In this document: positions 24,872 through 35,490 of the stretch, one piece after another
Numbering within the stretch: the stretch's first letter is position 1
Layout: each line of letters begins with the position of its first letter
Assembly (NCBI GenBank): GCA_004292745.1
Contig: RDXH01000008.1
Location: 1-42,741, forward strand
DNA length: 42,741 nt
Source: Oscillatoriales cyanobacterium
GTDB lineage: Bacteria > Cyanobacteriota > Cyanobacteriia > Cyanobacteriales > Microcoleaceae
Direction: 5' to 3'
Notes under the pieces: model-generated
Databases searched by the model: none
What the model was told of the DNA's origin: nothing
Seen by the model: the letters and a program-made list of their open reading frames with translations, nothing else
Program-made: the position numbers and the translations under genes

Positions 24872-26182
24872 ATGAATAATAACGAACAGAAAACCTCACT
24901 AGGCAGCATTTTAGTAGTAGACGATACGCCAGAAAACCTGCGTCTTTTGTCTACAATGTTAAGTCAGCGGGGTTATGCGCCCCGCTGCGTCATTAACGGG
25001 CAAATGGCTCTGAGAGCCTGCAATTCTAATCCGCCGGATTTGATTTTGCTCGATATTATGATGCCGGAAATGAATGGCTACGAAGTATGTCAACATCTCA
25101 AAAATGATGCGATAACTCGCGATATTCCGGTAATTTTTATCAGCGCCAAAGATGAAATATTTGACAAAGTAAATGCCTTTGCCGTAGGGGGTGTAGACTA
25201 CATCAGCAAGCCATTTCAATTTGAAGAAGTTTTGGTACGCATCGAAAGTCATCTCACTCTGCGGAAGTTACAAAAACAGCTAAAAGAACAAAACGTACTT
25301 CTTCAAGAAGAAATCAGCAGCCGTTTAGCCGTCGAAGAAGTTCTCCACGAAAAAAATCAAATTTTGCAAGAAGAAATCAGCACTCGCTGTGCTATTGAAA
25401 AAACCCTGCAAGAACAAAATTTATTGCTCCAAAAAGAGATAGGGAATCGCCAGCGCGTCGAATCTGCTCTCTTGAAATCCAATCAAGAATTGGCTCGTTC
25501 TAATGCCGAACTAGAACAATTTGCTTATGTGGCATCTCATGATTTGCAAGCGCCTTTGGCTACTATAGCTAGTTACGCTCAGCTTTTAGAAAAACGCTAC
25601 CAAGAACAACTAGATAGTCAAGCTAATAAGTTTATTGGGAATATTGTTCAAGGCTGCACCAGAATGCAAGCTTTAATTGATGATTTGCTCGAATACTCGC
25701 GAGTCGGCCGCAGTCAGAAGCCTTTTAAACCTACTAATTGCAATCAGGTATTAGAGCAAGCTCTCGCTAATTTACAAGGGGTGATCCGTGATACCAAAGC
25801 AGTTGTTTCTTATGGTGAATTACCCGTAGTTAATGGGGATATTTCCCAACTCGTGCAATTATTTCAAAATTTAGTCGGCAATGCCATTAAATATCGAAAA
25901 AATGAACCGCCTGATATTTCTATTAGTGTTTGCAAACAGCAAGATCATTGGCTATTCTCTGTGGCAGATAATGGCATTGGGATTGCACGGCAGCATCAAG
26001 AACGCATCTTTCAAATTTTCCAGCGATTGCACACTCAAAAAGAATATTCTGGGACAGGTATTGGCTTGGCAATTTGTCAAAAAATTGTGGAACTTCACGG
26101 CGGACGTATTTGGGTAAATTCGGAACCAGGTCAAGGTTCAACTTTTTACTTTACTTTCAACGAAAATAGTTTGAATTTGTGA
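24872..26182 (+). CDS. Hybrid response regulator-histidine kinase (REC-coiled coil-HisKA-HATPase)
   Basis: A 436-residue soluble kinase. Residues 12-128 are a receiver domain (ILVVDDTPENLR, phospho-acceptor Asp61 in LLLDIMMPEMNG, Lys in ISKPF). Residues ~130-215 are a coiled coil. The HisKA H-box follows with His223 in FAYVASHDLQAPL, then HATPase N/G boxes (LVGNAIKYR, VADNGIGI, GTGIGLAICQKIVELHGG). Its input is the phosphorylated receiver rather than a membrane sensor. Within the coiled coil, three 21-residue units (146-166, 167-187, 188-208) repeat as EEIS.R.A.E..L.E.N..LQ. I use ATG 24872, preceded by AGGAAAAG; a TTG at 24848 is less likely. It stands 45 bp after the TPR gene and may share its transcript. 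Confidence 0.94.
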   Translation: MNNNEQKTSLGSILVVDDTPENLRLLSTMLSQRGYAPRCVINGQMALRACNSNPPDLILLDIMMPEMNGYEVCQHLKNDAITRDIPVIFISAKDEIFDKVNAFAVGGVDYISKPFQFEEVLVRIESHLTLRKLQKQLKEQNVLLQEEISSRLAVEEVLHEKNQILQEEISTRCAIEKTLQEQNLLLQKEIGNRQRVESALLKSNQELARSNAELEQFAYVASHDLQAPLATIASYAQLLEKRYQEQLDSQANKFIGNIVQGCTRMQALIDDLLEYSRVGRSQKPFKPTNCNQVLEQALANLQGVIRDTKAVVSYGELPVVNGDISQLVQLFQNLVGNAIKYRKNEPPDISISVCKQQDHWLFSVADNGIGIARQHQERIFQIFQRLHTQKEYSGTGIGLAICQKIVELHGGRIWVNSEPGQGSTFYFTFNENSLNL

Positions 26183-26260
26183 TTTTTATTATTTGAATTA
26201 AACAAATAAAAAATATTTTATTCAGTTACTAAAATAACAAGTTAGATGAAAAACTGTGCG

Positions 26261-26289
26261 TTGACATCACGTTTGGTTTGTGATATAAT
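26261..26289 (+). promoter_or_regulatory. Perfect sigma70 consensus promoter (TTGACA-17-TATAAT)
   Basis: TTGACA at 26261-26266, a 17-bp spacer and TATAAT at 26284-26289, all exact. Predicted start ~26296. The next gene starts at 26440, leaving a leader of ~145 nt with no open frame I can support; a small RNA is an alternative product. The rest of 26183-26439 is A/T-rich, with a weak TTATTTG/CAAATAA hairpin at ~26192-26212 after the kinase gene. Confidence 0.8.
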
Positions 26290-26439
26290 TATCGGGCTTC
26301 AACATTTTTTATAGCCTGACATCGCACTGCCATTCTAATAGTAATGTATGTGTAGCTACAATTTAGTAAATACCTTCCTCAACCAAGGTGCAATCCAAGT
26401 TAGATTTACCAATAATCTTGAGATTAATAACTAACTATT

Positions 26440-29400
26440 ATGAAAGCAGTTTTTGACTTATCTTTACCTCCTACCTGCTTTAAAGTGTTGTTGGTGGAAG
26501 ACAATGCTTATGAAGCAGAATTAATAGAAGATTTGCTGTCAGGAATGAGCGATAACGATGCACAGCAGATATCGCTCACAAAAGTAGAGCGCCTCAGTGA
26601 AGCAATACTCTATTTGAATCAAGAAAAATTTGACATAATTTTATTAGACCTTTCACTGCCCGACAGTCGGGGCATTGAGACAGTAACTAGCGTACAACAG
26701 CATGGTGTCAGTGTGCCAATTGTGGTGCTGACAGGTCAAAATGACCAGGAACTGGCACTGCGGTTAATCTCCGTGGGCGTACAGGATTATTTAGTAAAAA
26801 GAAAAATAGATGGCGAACTTTTAATGCGATCGCTCCGCTACGCCATAGAGCGCCAAAATAGTCAAGATGCTTTGCGAAAAAGCGAAGAAAAATATCGTTC
26901 TGTAGTTGAAAATTCTCTGATTGGAATTGCCATCGTTGCTCCAATTATTCAACCAGCCATTTCTGAAAAATTTAACTGGATCGAAACTAACGATGCTTTG
27001 TGCAATTTGCTAGGCTATGAGCGTGACGAACTCATAGAAAAAAACTGGTTGGACTTGACTCATCCAGAGGACTATAGCAATAACATTGAACAATTATCTC
27101 AAGTTTTAGCAGGTACAACCGACGGGTATATCTCCGATAAAAGGTGGGTGCGAAAAGACGGGGAAATAGTTTATACGCGAGTTTCTCTTCGTTGTATTCG
27201 TCGTCGCGATGGGTCGATCGATCGGATGATTAAAGTAGTCTTGGACGTGAGCGATCGCTACCGCTACGAATCCCAACTAAGAGCATCAGAGCAATTTTTA
27301 AACCACACTATCAATGTCATTCCCGACCCAATTTTTGTCAAAGACGAGCAACATCGCTGGATGATCTTAAACGATGCTTTTTGTGAGTTGCTTGGCAAAC
27401 CACGACAAGAACTCATCGGTAAATCTGATTATGACTTTTTCCCCCAAGCTGAAGCTGAGTTTTTTTGGACAAAAGATGAAGAAGTATTGCAGACAGAAAT
27501 TCCTAACGAAACCGAAGAAAATTTTACAGATATCAGCGGAAAAAAACACATTATTTCTACCAAAAAAACTGTCTTTAAAAAAACAGATGGCAGTAAAATA
27601 TTAGTAGGTACAATTCGAGATATCACTGAATACAGACTCCAACAAATAGCCCTAGAAAAAAGCGAAGCTAGATTTCAAAGACTTGTTGCCAACCTACCAG
27701 GAGCCATTTATCAATTTAAAGTATCATCCGATGGTAAAAAATCTTTTCCTTATGTATCTTGTGGTTGTCGCGAACTCTATGAACTAGAGCCAGAAGTAAT
27801 ACAGGAAAATGCCGAATTAATTTTCACCAGAATTCATGCAGAAGACATCTCAAAGGTAGAAGAATCCATTGCCATTTCCGCCGCCACTATGCAGCCATGG
27901 CAACAACAGTGGCGGCACATTTTGCCATCAGGAAAAGTTAAGTGGCTCCAAGGATGTTCGAGACCGGAAATACTGAATAATCCTTCAAAATCCGAGAGGA
28001 AATCAGAGATTATCTGGGACGGTTTAGTGATTGATATTACTGAATTGAAACAGGCCCAAGCAGAGCGCGATCGCTTCTTTACCATCTCTTTAGACTTACT
28101 TTGTATTCTGGGTTTTGACGGTTATTTCAAACGCTTAAACCCAGCCTGGTCAACAGCCCTAGGCTACAGTATTGCTGAACTTCTCGCCCAGCCAGTCCTG
28201 GATTTTGTTCATCCAGACGATCGAGAAGCCAGCGCCGCTGAAGTCAAAAAATTAATGGCTGGTATACCCACTTTTTATTTTGAAAATCGCTATCTCTGCA
28301 AAGATGGTTCTTACAAATGGTTGCTCTGGACTGCTTCACCATTTAGCCAAGAAGGTTTAATTTATGCAGTTGGTCGCGACATCACCTCACGCAAACAAGT
28401 AGAGTCCACACTCCAGCGGCAAGCAGTAGCAATAGCCGCTGCTTATGACGGTATCGCCATCCTCAATGCTAGTGAGGAATATATTTATTCAAATCACGCT
28501 TATCTGAAAATGTATGGATTTTCTAGACAATCTGACTTGTTGGGAAAACACTGGAAAATGCTCTATACTGCCTCGGAATATCAACAGTTTGATTCCCAAA
28601 TAATGCCAGCAATTAAAGAAAAAGGATATTGCCATATAGAAGCTACTGGCCAGCGTCTAGACAGTACTACTTTCCCTCAAGAAGTATCACTGACCATGCT
28701 CGCAGGTGGCGAGATAATTTCCATAGTTCGCGATATTACTAACAGAAAACAAGCCGAGTCAGCCCTGCGAGCCAGCCAGATCCGCTACCAAACTTTAGCA
28801 GAAGCATCGCCAGTGTGTATATTTCATACCGACACTTTGGGAAATTTCCTTTATGTGAATCAACGATGGAGTGAAATCACGGGTGTGGAGACCGAATTAG
28901 CAGCAGAAACAGGCTGGTTGAATGCCATACATCCAGATGACGTGGAGCGAGTCAACACTGAATGGTATCAGGCTGTAATCGATCGAGTTCCTTTTAAATC
29001 AGAATATCGCTTTTTGCGTCCAGACGGGGCTGTCAGTTGGGTTATTGGTCAAGCAGTAGCGGAAATTGGAGATGGTGGCGAAGTTAAGGGCTATGTCGGC
29101 ACTATTACTGATATTAGCGATCGCAAACAAGCAGAATTAGACCTACTCCGCGTTACTCAAGCCGTCGAAAGTACCAGCGATGCGATCGTCATTGCTGACC
29201 TCAAAGGGCGATCGATCTATCACAACCAAGCCTTTATTCAGCGGTACGGTTACACAGTAGCAGAACTAAATAAAGCCGGTGGAGCAATAGTTATTTACCC
29301 GAAAACTCAAGTATTATTAAAAATATTTAAAATCCTGCGCCAAGGCAAACCTTGGAAAGGCGAAATCAAAATCAAAACTAACAACAACGAGCTGGTACCA

Positions 29401-31656
29401 ACTCTATTTCGAGCCGATAGTATTAAAGATGAAACAGGAAATTTAATCGGGTTAGTAGGAGTAATTACCGACATCACCGAACGCAAACAAGCCGAAAAGG
29501 CATTGGTACAACAATTAAGACGAGAACGGCTGGTAGTCGCGATGCTCGATCGCATTCGTTCCTCCCTCAATTTAGAAGAAATACTCACCACAGCCGTCGA
29601 ACAAGTGCGACAATTATTACAAACAGACCGCACAGTTATTTACCGCTTCAATCCAGACTGGAGCGGTCTGGTAGTGGTCGAGTCCCTTGCCCAAAACCGC
29701 ACGCCACTAAGGGATCTAAACATTCCATACCCCTGCTTTGCAGAAAATTTTATTGAACTTTACCAACAAGGTTGGGTGCGAGCTATAGAAAACATCCATC
29801 AGGAAAATTTGAGCGAACCCTACATAAATTTTCTGAATCAATTTGAAGTCAAAGCTAAATTAATAGTCCCCATTTTAAAAGCCGGACAAAATATTTCCTA
29901 CCCTCGAACTACCACCGAAAATCCACTCTGGGGACTCCTAATCGCCTACGATTGCAACGGACCACGTTCTTGGGAATCCTCAGACATAGAATCCCTCAGA
30001 CAATTGTGCGTACAATTAGCCATCGCCATTCAGCAATCGACACTCTTTCAACAAGCACAAACTGAAATAGCCGATCGCAAACAAGCTGAAGCAGCCCTCC
30101 AAAAAGCCGCATTAGTCGCAGAAACAGCCAATCGCGCCAAAAGCGAATTTCTCGCCAACATGAGCCACGAACTCCGCACACCCTTAAACGGCGTTTTAGG
30201 TTACGCTCAAATCCTCAAAACAGATAAAACTTTAAGCCGAGATCATCAAGAAAGCCTCAACAATATTCAGCAGTGTGGCAAACATCTACTAATGCTGATC
30301 GAAGATGTTTTAGACCTTTCCAAAATCGAAGCGAAGAAAATGGAACTCTACCCCACCGAGTTAAATTTTTCTAAGTTTCTTAAAAACATTTCCGACCTGT
30401 TTCAAATGCGATCCTCCCAAAAAGATATTGAATTTAGTTACGAACAAGTATCTCCCCTGCCTCAATCAGTCTATTTTGATGAAAAAAGATTGCGTCAAAT
30501 TCTCATAAACTTGCTGGGAAATGCCGTGAAATTTACTAACAGTGGTAGAGTCACTTTCAAAGTCGGGTATGTCGGCACAGAAGCCTGGAGGCGGGGACAA
30601 GGAGAAAACACAGAACTCTCGACTTTGAGTTCGGAACTGAAACAGAATTATCTGCGCTTCTGCAAAAATTTAATTGCCGATAAACACGCTCTCAAAATTA
30701 GATTTCAAGTCGAAGATACTGGCACGGGAATAGACTCCAGTAAGTTAGAAGAAATATTTTTGCCCTTCCAGCAAGTAGGTACCAACAGATTTGTTGAAGG
30801 TACAGGTCTGGGACTTTCTATTAGCCGCAAATTAGCCAAACTAATGGGTAGCGAAATTCAAGTCAAAAGCACTTTAGGCCAAGGCAGCATTTTTTGGCTA
30901 GACTTAGAGTTTGCCGCACCAAAACGCTACTTAGAAGTGGCTAGTTTGCAGGAACAACGTTGGCTGGTGGGCTTTGTGGGTGACAAGCGCAAAGTGCTAA
31001 TCGTGGATGACAATCAATTAAATCGCTCTATGTTATCCAAGCTGCTTTCCCGTTTAGGGTTTGAAATTGCTGAAGCAGAAAACGGTCAAGAAGGCCTCCG
31101 CAAAGCAGTTGAATTTAAACCAAATGTCATTTTAATGGATTTGCTGATGCCGGTGATGGACGGCTTGGAAACTGCGCGACGAGTGCGTCAGTTACCTGAA
31201 TTAAAGGATGTAGTCTTAATTGCCCTGTCAGCTAGTGCTTTTGAGAAGACGCAACAAGAAAGTCTACTAGCTGGCTGCGATTATTTTATGCCCAAGCCCA
31301 TCGAAGCACATCACTTTTTAGAACAGTTGGGGTTACATTTGGGACTAGAATGGATTTATGAGGACTTTGTGGAAAGCAAACAGCGAAAAACCGCAAGTGT
31401 ATCACCCAAATCTGAGTTGCCAACTTACTCTACTTTATTACCTCCCGTTGCTGAGTCTGTCGCGAGAATGTTAAAATTAGCAGCTATGGGTGACATCGAA
31501 GGAATTTTTGATGAGGCGGTTAAGCTCGAAAGTTTAGAGCCGAAGTTAATATCGCTGGTTAATCGCGTGCGCCAACTGGCTAAGAAATTTGGACTTAAAC
31601 AAATTCGGAGTCTTTTAAAGCAATATATTGAGGGTGTAGAGACAGTTATTAGTTAA
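26440..31656 (+). CDS. Large hybrid sensor kinase REC-PAS(x7)-GAF-HisKA-HATPase-REC
   Basis: A 1738-residue soluble multi-sensor kinase. Receiver at 14-135 (Asp70 in [11 protein letters not shown]); seven PAS units starting at about 150, 283, 408, 545, 660, 780 and 905, most ending in the PAC signature [12 protein letters not shown] at ~1035-1200; HisKA with His1243 in [12 protein letters not shown]; HATPase with N box LLGNAVKF at ~1358 and G boxes VEDTGTGI and [17 protein letters not shown]; second receiver at 1518-1635 (Asp1567 in [12 protein letters not shown]). A ~100-residue helical tail ([19 protein letters not shown]) is common in cyanobacterial hybrids. The GAF looks phytochrome/CBCR-like ([16 protein letters not shown]), but the canonical Cys-His is Pro-Tyr (SEPYINFL), so it should not bind bilin covalently at that site. 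Driven by the promoter at 26261. Confidence 0.95.
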   Translation: MKAVFDLSLPPTCFKVLLVEDNAYEAELIEDLLSGMSDNDAQQISLTKVERLSEAILYLNQEKFDIILLDLSLPDSRGIETVTSVQQHGVSVPIVVLTGQNDQELALRLISVGVQDYLVKRKIDGELLMRSLRYAIERQNSQDALRKSEEKYRSVVENSLIGIAIVAPIIQPAISEKFNWIETNDALCNLLGYERDELIEKNWLDLTHPEDYSNNIEQLSQVLAGTTDGYISDKRWVRKDGEIVYTRVSLRCIRRRDGSIDRMIKVVLDVSDRYRYESQLRASEQFLNHTINVIPDPIFVKDEQHRWMILNDAFCELLGKPRQELIGKSDYDFFPQAEAEFFWTKDEEVLQTEIPNETEENFTDISGKKHIISTKKTVFKKTDGSKILVGTIRDITEYRLQQIALEKSEARFQRLVANLPGAIYQFKVSSDGKKSFPYVSCGCRELYELEPEVIQENAELIFTRIHAEDISKVEESIAISAATMQPWQQQWRHILPSGKVKWLQGCSRPEILNNPSKSERKSEIIWDGLVIDITELKQAQAERDRFFTISLDLLCILGFDGYFKRLNPAWSTALGYSIAELLAQPVLDFVHPDDREASAAEVKKLMAGIPTFYFENRYLCKDGSYKWLLWTASPFSQEGLIYAVGRDITSRKQVESTLQRQAVAIAAAYDGIAILNASEEYIYSNHAYLKMYGFSRQSDLLGKHWKMLYTASEYQQFDSQIMPAIKEKGYCHIEATGQRLDSTTFPQEVSLTMLAGGEIISIVRDITNRKQAESALRASQIRYQTLAEASPVCIFHTDTLGNFLYVNQRWSEITGVETELAAETGWLNAIHPDDVERVNTEWYQAVIDRVPFKSEYRFLRPDGAVSWVIGQAVAEIGDGGEVKGYVGTITDISDRKQAELDLLRVTQAVESTSDAIVIADLKGRSIYHNQAFIQRYGYTVAELNKAGGAIVIYPKTQVLLKIFKILRQGKPWKGEIKIKTNNNELVPTLFRADSIKDETGNLIGLVGVITDITERKQAEKALVQQLRRERLVVAMLDRIRSSLNLEEILTTAVEQVRQLLQTDRTVIYRFNPDWSGLVVVESLAQNRTPLRDLNIPYPCFAENFIELYQQGWVRAIENIHQENLSEPYINFLNQFEVKAKLIVPILKAGQNISYPRTTTENPLWGLLIAYDCNGPRSWESSDIESLRQLCVQLAIAIQQSTLFQQAQTEIADRKQAEAALQKAALVAETANRAKSEFLANMSHELRTPLNGVLGYAQILKTDKTLSRDHQESLNNIQQCGKHLLMLIEDVLDLSKIEAKKMELYPTELNFSKFLKNISDLFQMRSSQKDIEFSYEQVSPLPQSVYFDEKRLRQILINLLGNAVKFTNSGRVTFKVGYVGTEAWRRGQGENTELSTLSSELKQNYLRFCKNLIADKHALKIRFQVEDTGTGIDSSKLEEIFLPFQQVGTNRFVEGTGLGLSISRKLAKLMGSEIQVKSTLGQGSIFWLDLEFAAPKRYLEVASLQEQRWLVGFVGDKRKVLIVDDNQLNRSMLSKLLSRLGFEIAEAENGQEGLRKAVEFKPNVILMDLLMPVMDGLETARRVRQLPELKDVVLIALSASAFEKTQQESLLAGCDYFMPKPIEAHHFLEQLGLHLGLEWIYEDFVESKQRKTASVSPKSELPTYSTLLPPVAESVARMLKLAAMGDIEGIFDEAVKLESLEPKLISLVNRVRQLAKKFGLKQIRSLLKQYIEGVETVIS

Positions 31657-31693
31657 CAGTTATTAGTTGACATTTATTAGTATAATATAATTT

Positions 31694-33082
31694 TTGAGAG
31701 TTTTGGGATTGAAATTACTTTGCCTTAGTAACGGTCACGGAGAAGACGCGATCGCCCTTCGCATCTTACAGGAACTGCAACAGCAGCCACATCCACCTGA
31801 ATTATCAGTATTTCCACTGGTAGGCGAAGGGCAAGCTTTCGCGAAACTGCACAACGCCCGCGTCATCGGCCCGGTGCAGCGGATGCCTTCTGGCGGCTTT
31901 ATCTACATGGACGGAAGGGAGTTTTTGCGCGACATCAAAGGCGGCTTGCTGCAACTTACCATCGCTCAATTTAAAGCCATCCGTGCTTGGGTGCGATCGC
32001 ACAAACAGTCGGGACATCAGAACACGGTTATTTTAGCAGTCGGAGATATTGTCCCACTACTGTTTGCTTGGCTCAGTGGTGCCCCCTATGCCTTTGTCGG
32101 TACCGCCAAGTCTGAGTATTATTTACGAGACGAAAAGGGGCCTGTGACTGGTCCGTCCCGACGTCTTAGTTGGGAGGCTTGGTCGGGCTCGGTTTATTTG
32201 CCTTGGGAGCGCTGGCTGATGACTAGAAGGCGCTGTCGGGCCGTTTTTCCTAGGGATGCCCTGACGGCCGAGACTTTGGAAAAATTAGGCATTCCCGCTT
32301 ACAATCTCGGAAATCCCATGATGGATGCCTTGGCACCGGAAAACTCAGCCCCCGGATTTTACGAAAAGGGCCCAGAGTTTCACCAAAGGTCGCGATCGCT
32401 CGCGATCGCTTTACTACCCGGTTCTAGAGCGCCGGAAGCTTACGCTAATTGGCAGCTAATTTTAGAGGCTGTAACGGGTATTTTATCTACTTTTGGCGAT
32501 CGCAAACTCATATTTTTAGGAGCCATTTCCCCAGAATTAAATTTAGAAGCCCTGCGCTCCATAGTAGAATTATTCGGCTGGAATCTAGACGGCGAAACTA
32601 GAACCCAACAGCGAGAAGGCAGTATTTTAAGACCTCCTGTATCTCCTAGCCAAGAAATCAACCAGGAATCTCCCAATTTCCTATTCCCTTTGACCTTTGT
32701 GCAGAAACAGGCAACCATGATTTTGAGTCAGCACAATTTTAACGATTATTTGTATGAAGCCGATGTCGCCGTCGCCATGGCCGGCACCGCTACAGAACAA
32801 TTTGTAGGTTTAGGAAAACCGGCGATCGCCATCGAAGGCACCGGTCCCCAATTTACACCCGCTTTTGCAGAAGCTCAAAGTCGCCTCCTAGGGCCCTCCC
32901 TACTTTTAGTTAACCATCCCCATGAAGTTGCCAGCACCATCCAGTTTTTGTTGAACCATCCAGACCGATTACAGCTAATTGATGAAAATGGCAAGCGCCG
33001 CATGGGAAAACCCGGTGCAGCGCGACGGATTGCCCAATGTTTAATTCAGTGCTGCCCCGATGATTTGCCGTCAGGAAATTAG
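31694..33082 (+). CDS. Lipid-A-disaccharide synthase-related protein
   Basis: A 462-residue GT-B-type protein of the cyanobacterial family related to LpxB. It opens LCLSNGHGEDAIALRILQEL, then FPLVGEGQAFAKLHNARVIGP, ILAVGDIVPLLFAWLSG, LGNPMMDAL, IALLPGSRAPEAYANW and near the end MAGTATEQFVGLGKPAIAIEGTGPQFT, the nucleotide-sugar-binding region. No ATG occurs in the frame before the conserved region; TTG at 31694 gives the annotated length, with TTGs at 31703 and 31709 as alternatives. Its exact product is unknown; an envelope glycolipid role is likely. It lies 37 bp after the hybrid kinase gene, separated by TTATTAGTT-type repeats. Confidence 0.88.
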   Translation: MRVLGLKLLCLSNGHGEDAIALRILQELQQQPHPPELSVFPLVGEGQAFAKLHNARVIGPVQRMPSGGFIYMDGREFLRDIKGGLLQLTIAQFKAIRAWVRSHKQSGHQNTVILAVGDIVPLLFAWLSGAPYAFVGTAKSEYYLRDEKGPVTGPSRRLSWEAWSGSVYLPWERWLMTRRRCRAVFPRDALTAETLEKLGIPAYNLGNPMMDALAPENSAPGFYEKGPEFHQRSRSLAIALLPGSRAPEAYANWQLILEAVTGILSTFGDRKLIFLGAISPELNLEALRSIVELFGWNLDGETRTQQREGSILRPPVSPSQEINQESPNFLFPLTFVQKQATMILSQHNFNDYLYEADVAVAMAGTATEQFVGLGKPAIAIEGTGPQFTPAFAEAQSRLLGPSLLLVNHPHEVASTIQFLLNHPDRLQLIDENGKRRMGKPGAARRIAQCLIQCCPDDLPSGN

Positions 33083-33104
33083 TCCTGATTTGCGTCTTCT
33101 TTAT

Positions 33105-33854
33105 TTAGAAAACCTGCCCATCCGACTTCACCAAAACTCCCGGCTCTCGCTGCATTGGCAGCACATCTAAAATATCGATTTCGGAGCAATATTTCAAATC
33201 TTCAATCACCCCTAAACGCAGCAGTCTTTGACCATGACTAGCAGATTTTAGCAATTGATGCAATTGATTTTCCCACTGGAGATACAACGCCATTGCTGCA
33301 AATACTTCATCGTTACCAGCAAAATCAGTAGCAGAAATACCAGTTTTTGTCAAGAGGCTGTGGGCGATCGCTCCCGCACAAACACTATCTTCCAAGGAAT
33401 AACTTCCTTCCCAACCCGAACCCACTATCCCAATAGTTTCCGGCTGTTTATCTAACAAAAACTCCACCACAGCTTGCCGATTAATCAAAGCCGCTGTTAA
33501 AACTATCGGCGCAGTTTGCACCCTTTGGAGAGCGCGAGTACCATTTGTTGTACTAATAAAAATTCGCTTCCCCGTCACATTTTCTGGGGTGCAGTCGAGG
33601 GGGGAATTCCCCATATCAAATCCGTCAACTTTCGCACCGCCACGCTCTCCTGCCCGAATGCGCTTGTCGGCCGGCCATTTTTCGCTCTCCCCCATCAGTT
33701 GTTCTAAATCGCTGAAAACTTGCACAGCTTCCGCCCCATTGTTGAGCGCAGTTGCCATTGTCGTAGTCGCCCGCAGCACGTCAACGGCGATCGCACAGGC
33801 TGGCATTTTGTCCGTTGGGGTAAGTTCCGGGGTATGGTAAATAAAAAGCTTCAC
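33105..33854 (-). CDS. 2-phosphosulfolactate phosphatase family protein (ComB-like)
   Basis: A 249-residue protein of the ComB fold: [27 protein letters not shown] near the start, then [17 protein letters not shown] and [10 protein letters not shown], which form the phosphate- and metal-binding region, followed by [20 protein letters not shown]. ComB hydrolyses 2-phosphosulfolactate in coenzyme M synthesis in archaea; cyanobacteria lack that cofactor, so the physiological substrate is uncertain, though sulfolactate metabolism remains possible. Soluble. The start is the first ATG. It is convergent with the LpxB-related gene (22 bp) and divergent from the EI24 gene (88 bp). Confidence 0.9.
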   Translation of the reverse strand: MKLFIYHTPELTPTDKMPACAIAVDVLRATTTMATALNNGAEAVQVFSDLEQLMGESEKWPADKRIRAGERGGAKVDGFDMGNSPLDCTPENVTGKRIFISTTNGTRALQRVQTAPIVLTAALINRQAVVEFLLDKQPETIGIVGSGWEGSYSLEDSVCAGAIAHSLLTKTGISATDFAGNDEVFAAMALYLQWENQLHQLLKSASHGQRLLRLGVIEDLKYCSEIDILDVLPMQREPGVLVKSDGQVF

Positions 33855-33942
33855 TTTTGGGGCTACCTACAATAAATCCTCATACGTAATAATAATAGAA
33901 AGTGACGCTCCTAGATAAATCAAGCCAACTTCCTTCTTCTAT

Positions 33943-34836
33943 ATGTCCAAGCAGCTAAATTCAAATCCCGCCCACAGCGCCATCAGCGCGCCCATCGGAC
34001 TTCTGGCTGGTTTCACCTATCCTCTGCGAGCTTTCACACTGCTTTGGCAAACACCCAAGCTCTGGGGTTATGTATTAATTCCAGTAGTGCTAAATTTTTT
34101 AATTGGCATCAGTCTTTATTTGGGATTACTATTTCCCAGTTTGTCAGGAATAGACCTTTTAGTTGCCAATTTGTCCCTCCACTTTCATACATTAATTGCT
34201 AACTTGCCCCAGTGGCTCAGTTTTCTCGGCGTCTTAACCATCGCTTTTGGCTGGTTGTTACGCATACTCCTAGTAGCAGGACTTTTGCTAATCATTGGAT
34301 TTTTATTAGTACAATTTGGCGTGATTTTGGGTTCCCCTTGGTACGGCGAATTATCTCAACAACTGGAACTCCTGCGTAACGGTCAATTGCCCGCAGAAGC
34401 ACCCATGAGTTTGACTAGCATTTTTCAGGATATCAAAAGGGCGATCGCCTTTGAATTCCGAAAATTACAAATTTTGTTGAGCTTCGGCATACCACTCCTA
34501 GTTTTGAATTTCATCCCTGGTGTCGGCTCTATTTTAGGCAGTTTAGGAGGAGTAGCTTTGGGAGCAACTCTTGTCTGTTTAGACTTTTTAGATGCACCTC
34601 TAGAAAGGCGCAGACGACCTTTTAAAGAAAAATTAGATATCCTTCGCGGAAGTTTTCCCGCTAGTGGCAGTTTTGGTTTAGTTTGTTTTGGTTTAGTAAG
34701 TATTCCGCTGTTGAACCTGTTGGCTATTCCCCTATGTGTGACTGCCGGCACTTTGTTTTTTTGCGATCGCATTTGGCCCACCCGGTTTGCATCCCAAGAA
34801 CAAACTAGCGATGGCAAAACAGACATTCCTACTTAA
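33943..34836 (+). CDS. EI24 domain-containing membrane protein
   Basis: A 297-residue membrane protein with about four to five hydrophobic segments (LWGYVLIPVVLNFLIGISLY; FLGVLTIAFGWLLRILLVAGLLLIIGF; LLVLNFIPGVGSILGSLGGVAL; LVCFGLVSIPLLNLLAIPLC). The opening GFTYPLRAFTLLWQTPKLW is typical of the EI24/CysZ family in cyanobacteria. CysZ proteins of enterobacteria import sulfate; for this subfamily no transport role is established. The start MSKQLNSNP is the first ATG. The gene is convergent with a small membrane-protein gene (4 bp gap). Confidence 0.87.
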   Translation: MSKQLNSNPAHSAISAPIGLLAGFTYPLRAFTLLWQTPKLWGYVLIPVVLNFLIGISLYLGLLFPSLSGIDLLVANLSLHFHTLIANLPQWLSFLGVLTIAFGWLLRILLVAGLLLIIGFLLVQFGVILGSPWYGELSQQLELLRNGQLPAEAPMSLTSIFQDIKRAIAFEFRKLQILLSFGIPLLVLNFIPGVGSILGSLGGVALGATLVCLDFLDAPLERRRRPFKEKLDILRGSFPASGSFGLVCFGLVSIPLLNLLAIPLCVTAGTLFFCDRIWPTRFASQEQTSDGKTDIPT

Positions 34837-34839
34837 AAA

Positions 34840-35115
34840 CTATTGAGCTATTTCTATATTCTGTCTGCTGTTTTTTACTTTCAATACTCTGGGTGCGTTC
34901 ACACTGAGAAATGGACTTAAAAGCAACCAACTCACAAAGAAGAATGAAGCTGTAAATAGCTGGACAATATCGATCGCCGATAAATATCCATCTGCTAATA
35001 GTGCAATACTTCTATCTGTCAGCCCGAATATCCAAGAGATAATACCAAACAGCCAAATACCTTTTTGAAGCATTGGCAAAAATTCTGAAACTGCTGAGTT
35101 TTGCTGCTGATTCAT
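34840..35115 (-). CDS. Small membrane protein of unknown function
   Basis: A 91-residue protein starting MNQQQNSAVSEFLPMLQKG, with two hydrophobic helices (GIWLFGIISWIFGLTDRSIALLA and IVQLFTASFFFVSWLLL) and a polar tail. I do not recognise a family. GTG at 35157 would add 14 residues, but that stretch lies in a hairpin repeat, so ATG 35115 is chosen. It is convergent with EI24, the two stop codons being 4 bp apart. Confidence 0.6.
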   Translation of the reverse strand: MNQQQNSAVSEFLPMLQKGIWLFGIISWIFGLTDRSIALLADGYLSAIDIVQLFTASFFFVSWLLLSPFLSVNAPRVLKVKNSRQNIEIAQ

Positions 35116-35134
35116 TGATTTAGCCCTTGTTTTT

Positions 35135-35180
35135 GACACTCTCAACTCTCCAGACACTCACCTGTTGGCTGGAGAGTGTC
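35135..35180. repeat. Inverted repeat with two alternative stems before the small membrane-protein gene
   Basis: Outer arms GACACTCTC (35135-35143) and GAGAGTGTC (35172-35180); inner arms CTCTCCAG and CTGGAGAG share part of the right side, so two mutually exclusive hairpins can form. Lies at the 5' side of the minus-strand gene. Confidence 0.65.
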
Positions 35181-35405
35181 TTACCCAGAAAAATCCGGTT
35201 AAAGCTAGCACCCAAGGGCTGAAGGATGATTAACCTCTCCTACCATTCCCTTTGTTTTCTATATGTTAAGAAATGTTTAGTTATGTTGCCATTGGTCGCA
35301 AGAGGTATTCTGCCATCTATCTTTAGGAATAGTCCCAGTCGTCAAAAAAAGTTAAAATTACTACACTTTGGCTAGAGGACTAAATTGTTGAGCCAGCAGT
35401 GGCAC

Positions 35406-35482
35406 TACTAACCAATAACCAATAACAAATAACAAATAACAAATAACAAATAACAAATAACAAATCACCAATCACCAATCAC
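35406..35482. repeat. STRR heptamer array (AACAAAT) before the kinase gene
   Basis: About six to seven AACAAAT copies, preceded by AATAACC and followed by ACCAATC variants, end 8 bp before the kinase ATG. The rest of the 35158-35490 gap has only the hairpin at 35135-35180 and no gene I can see. Confidence 0.9.
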
Positions 35483-35490
35483 TTCTTCAG

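Noticed and set aside
26183-26439. A/T-rich hairpin after the REC-HK gene as a terminator.
   Set aside because: The TTATTTG/CAAATAA stem is too weak to support a separate call.
31667-31691. TTGACA followed by TATAATATAAT before the LpxB-related gene as a promoter.
   Set aside because: Only 8 to 13 bp separate the boxes, and the bases belong to a TTATTAG-type repeat.
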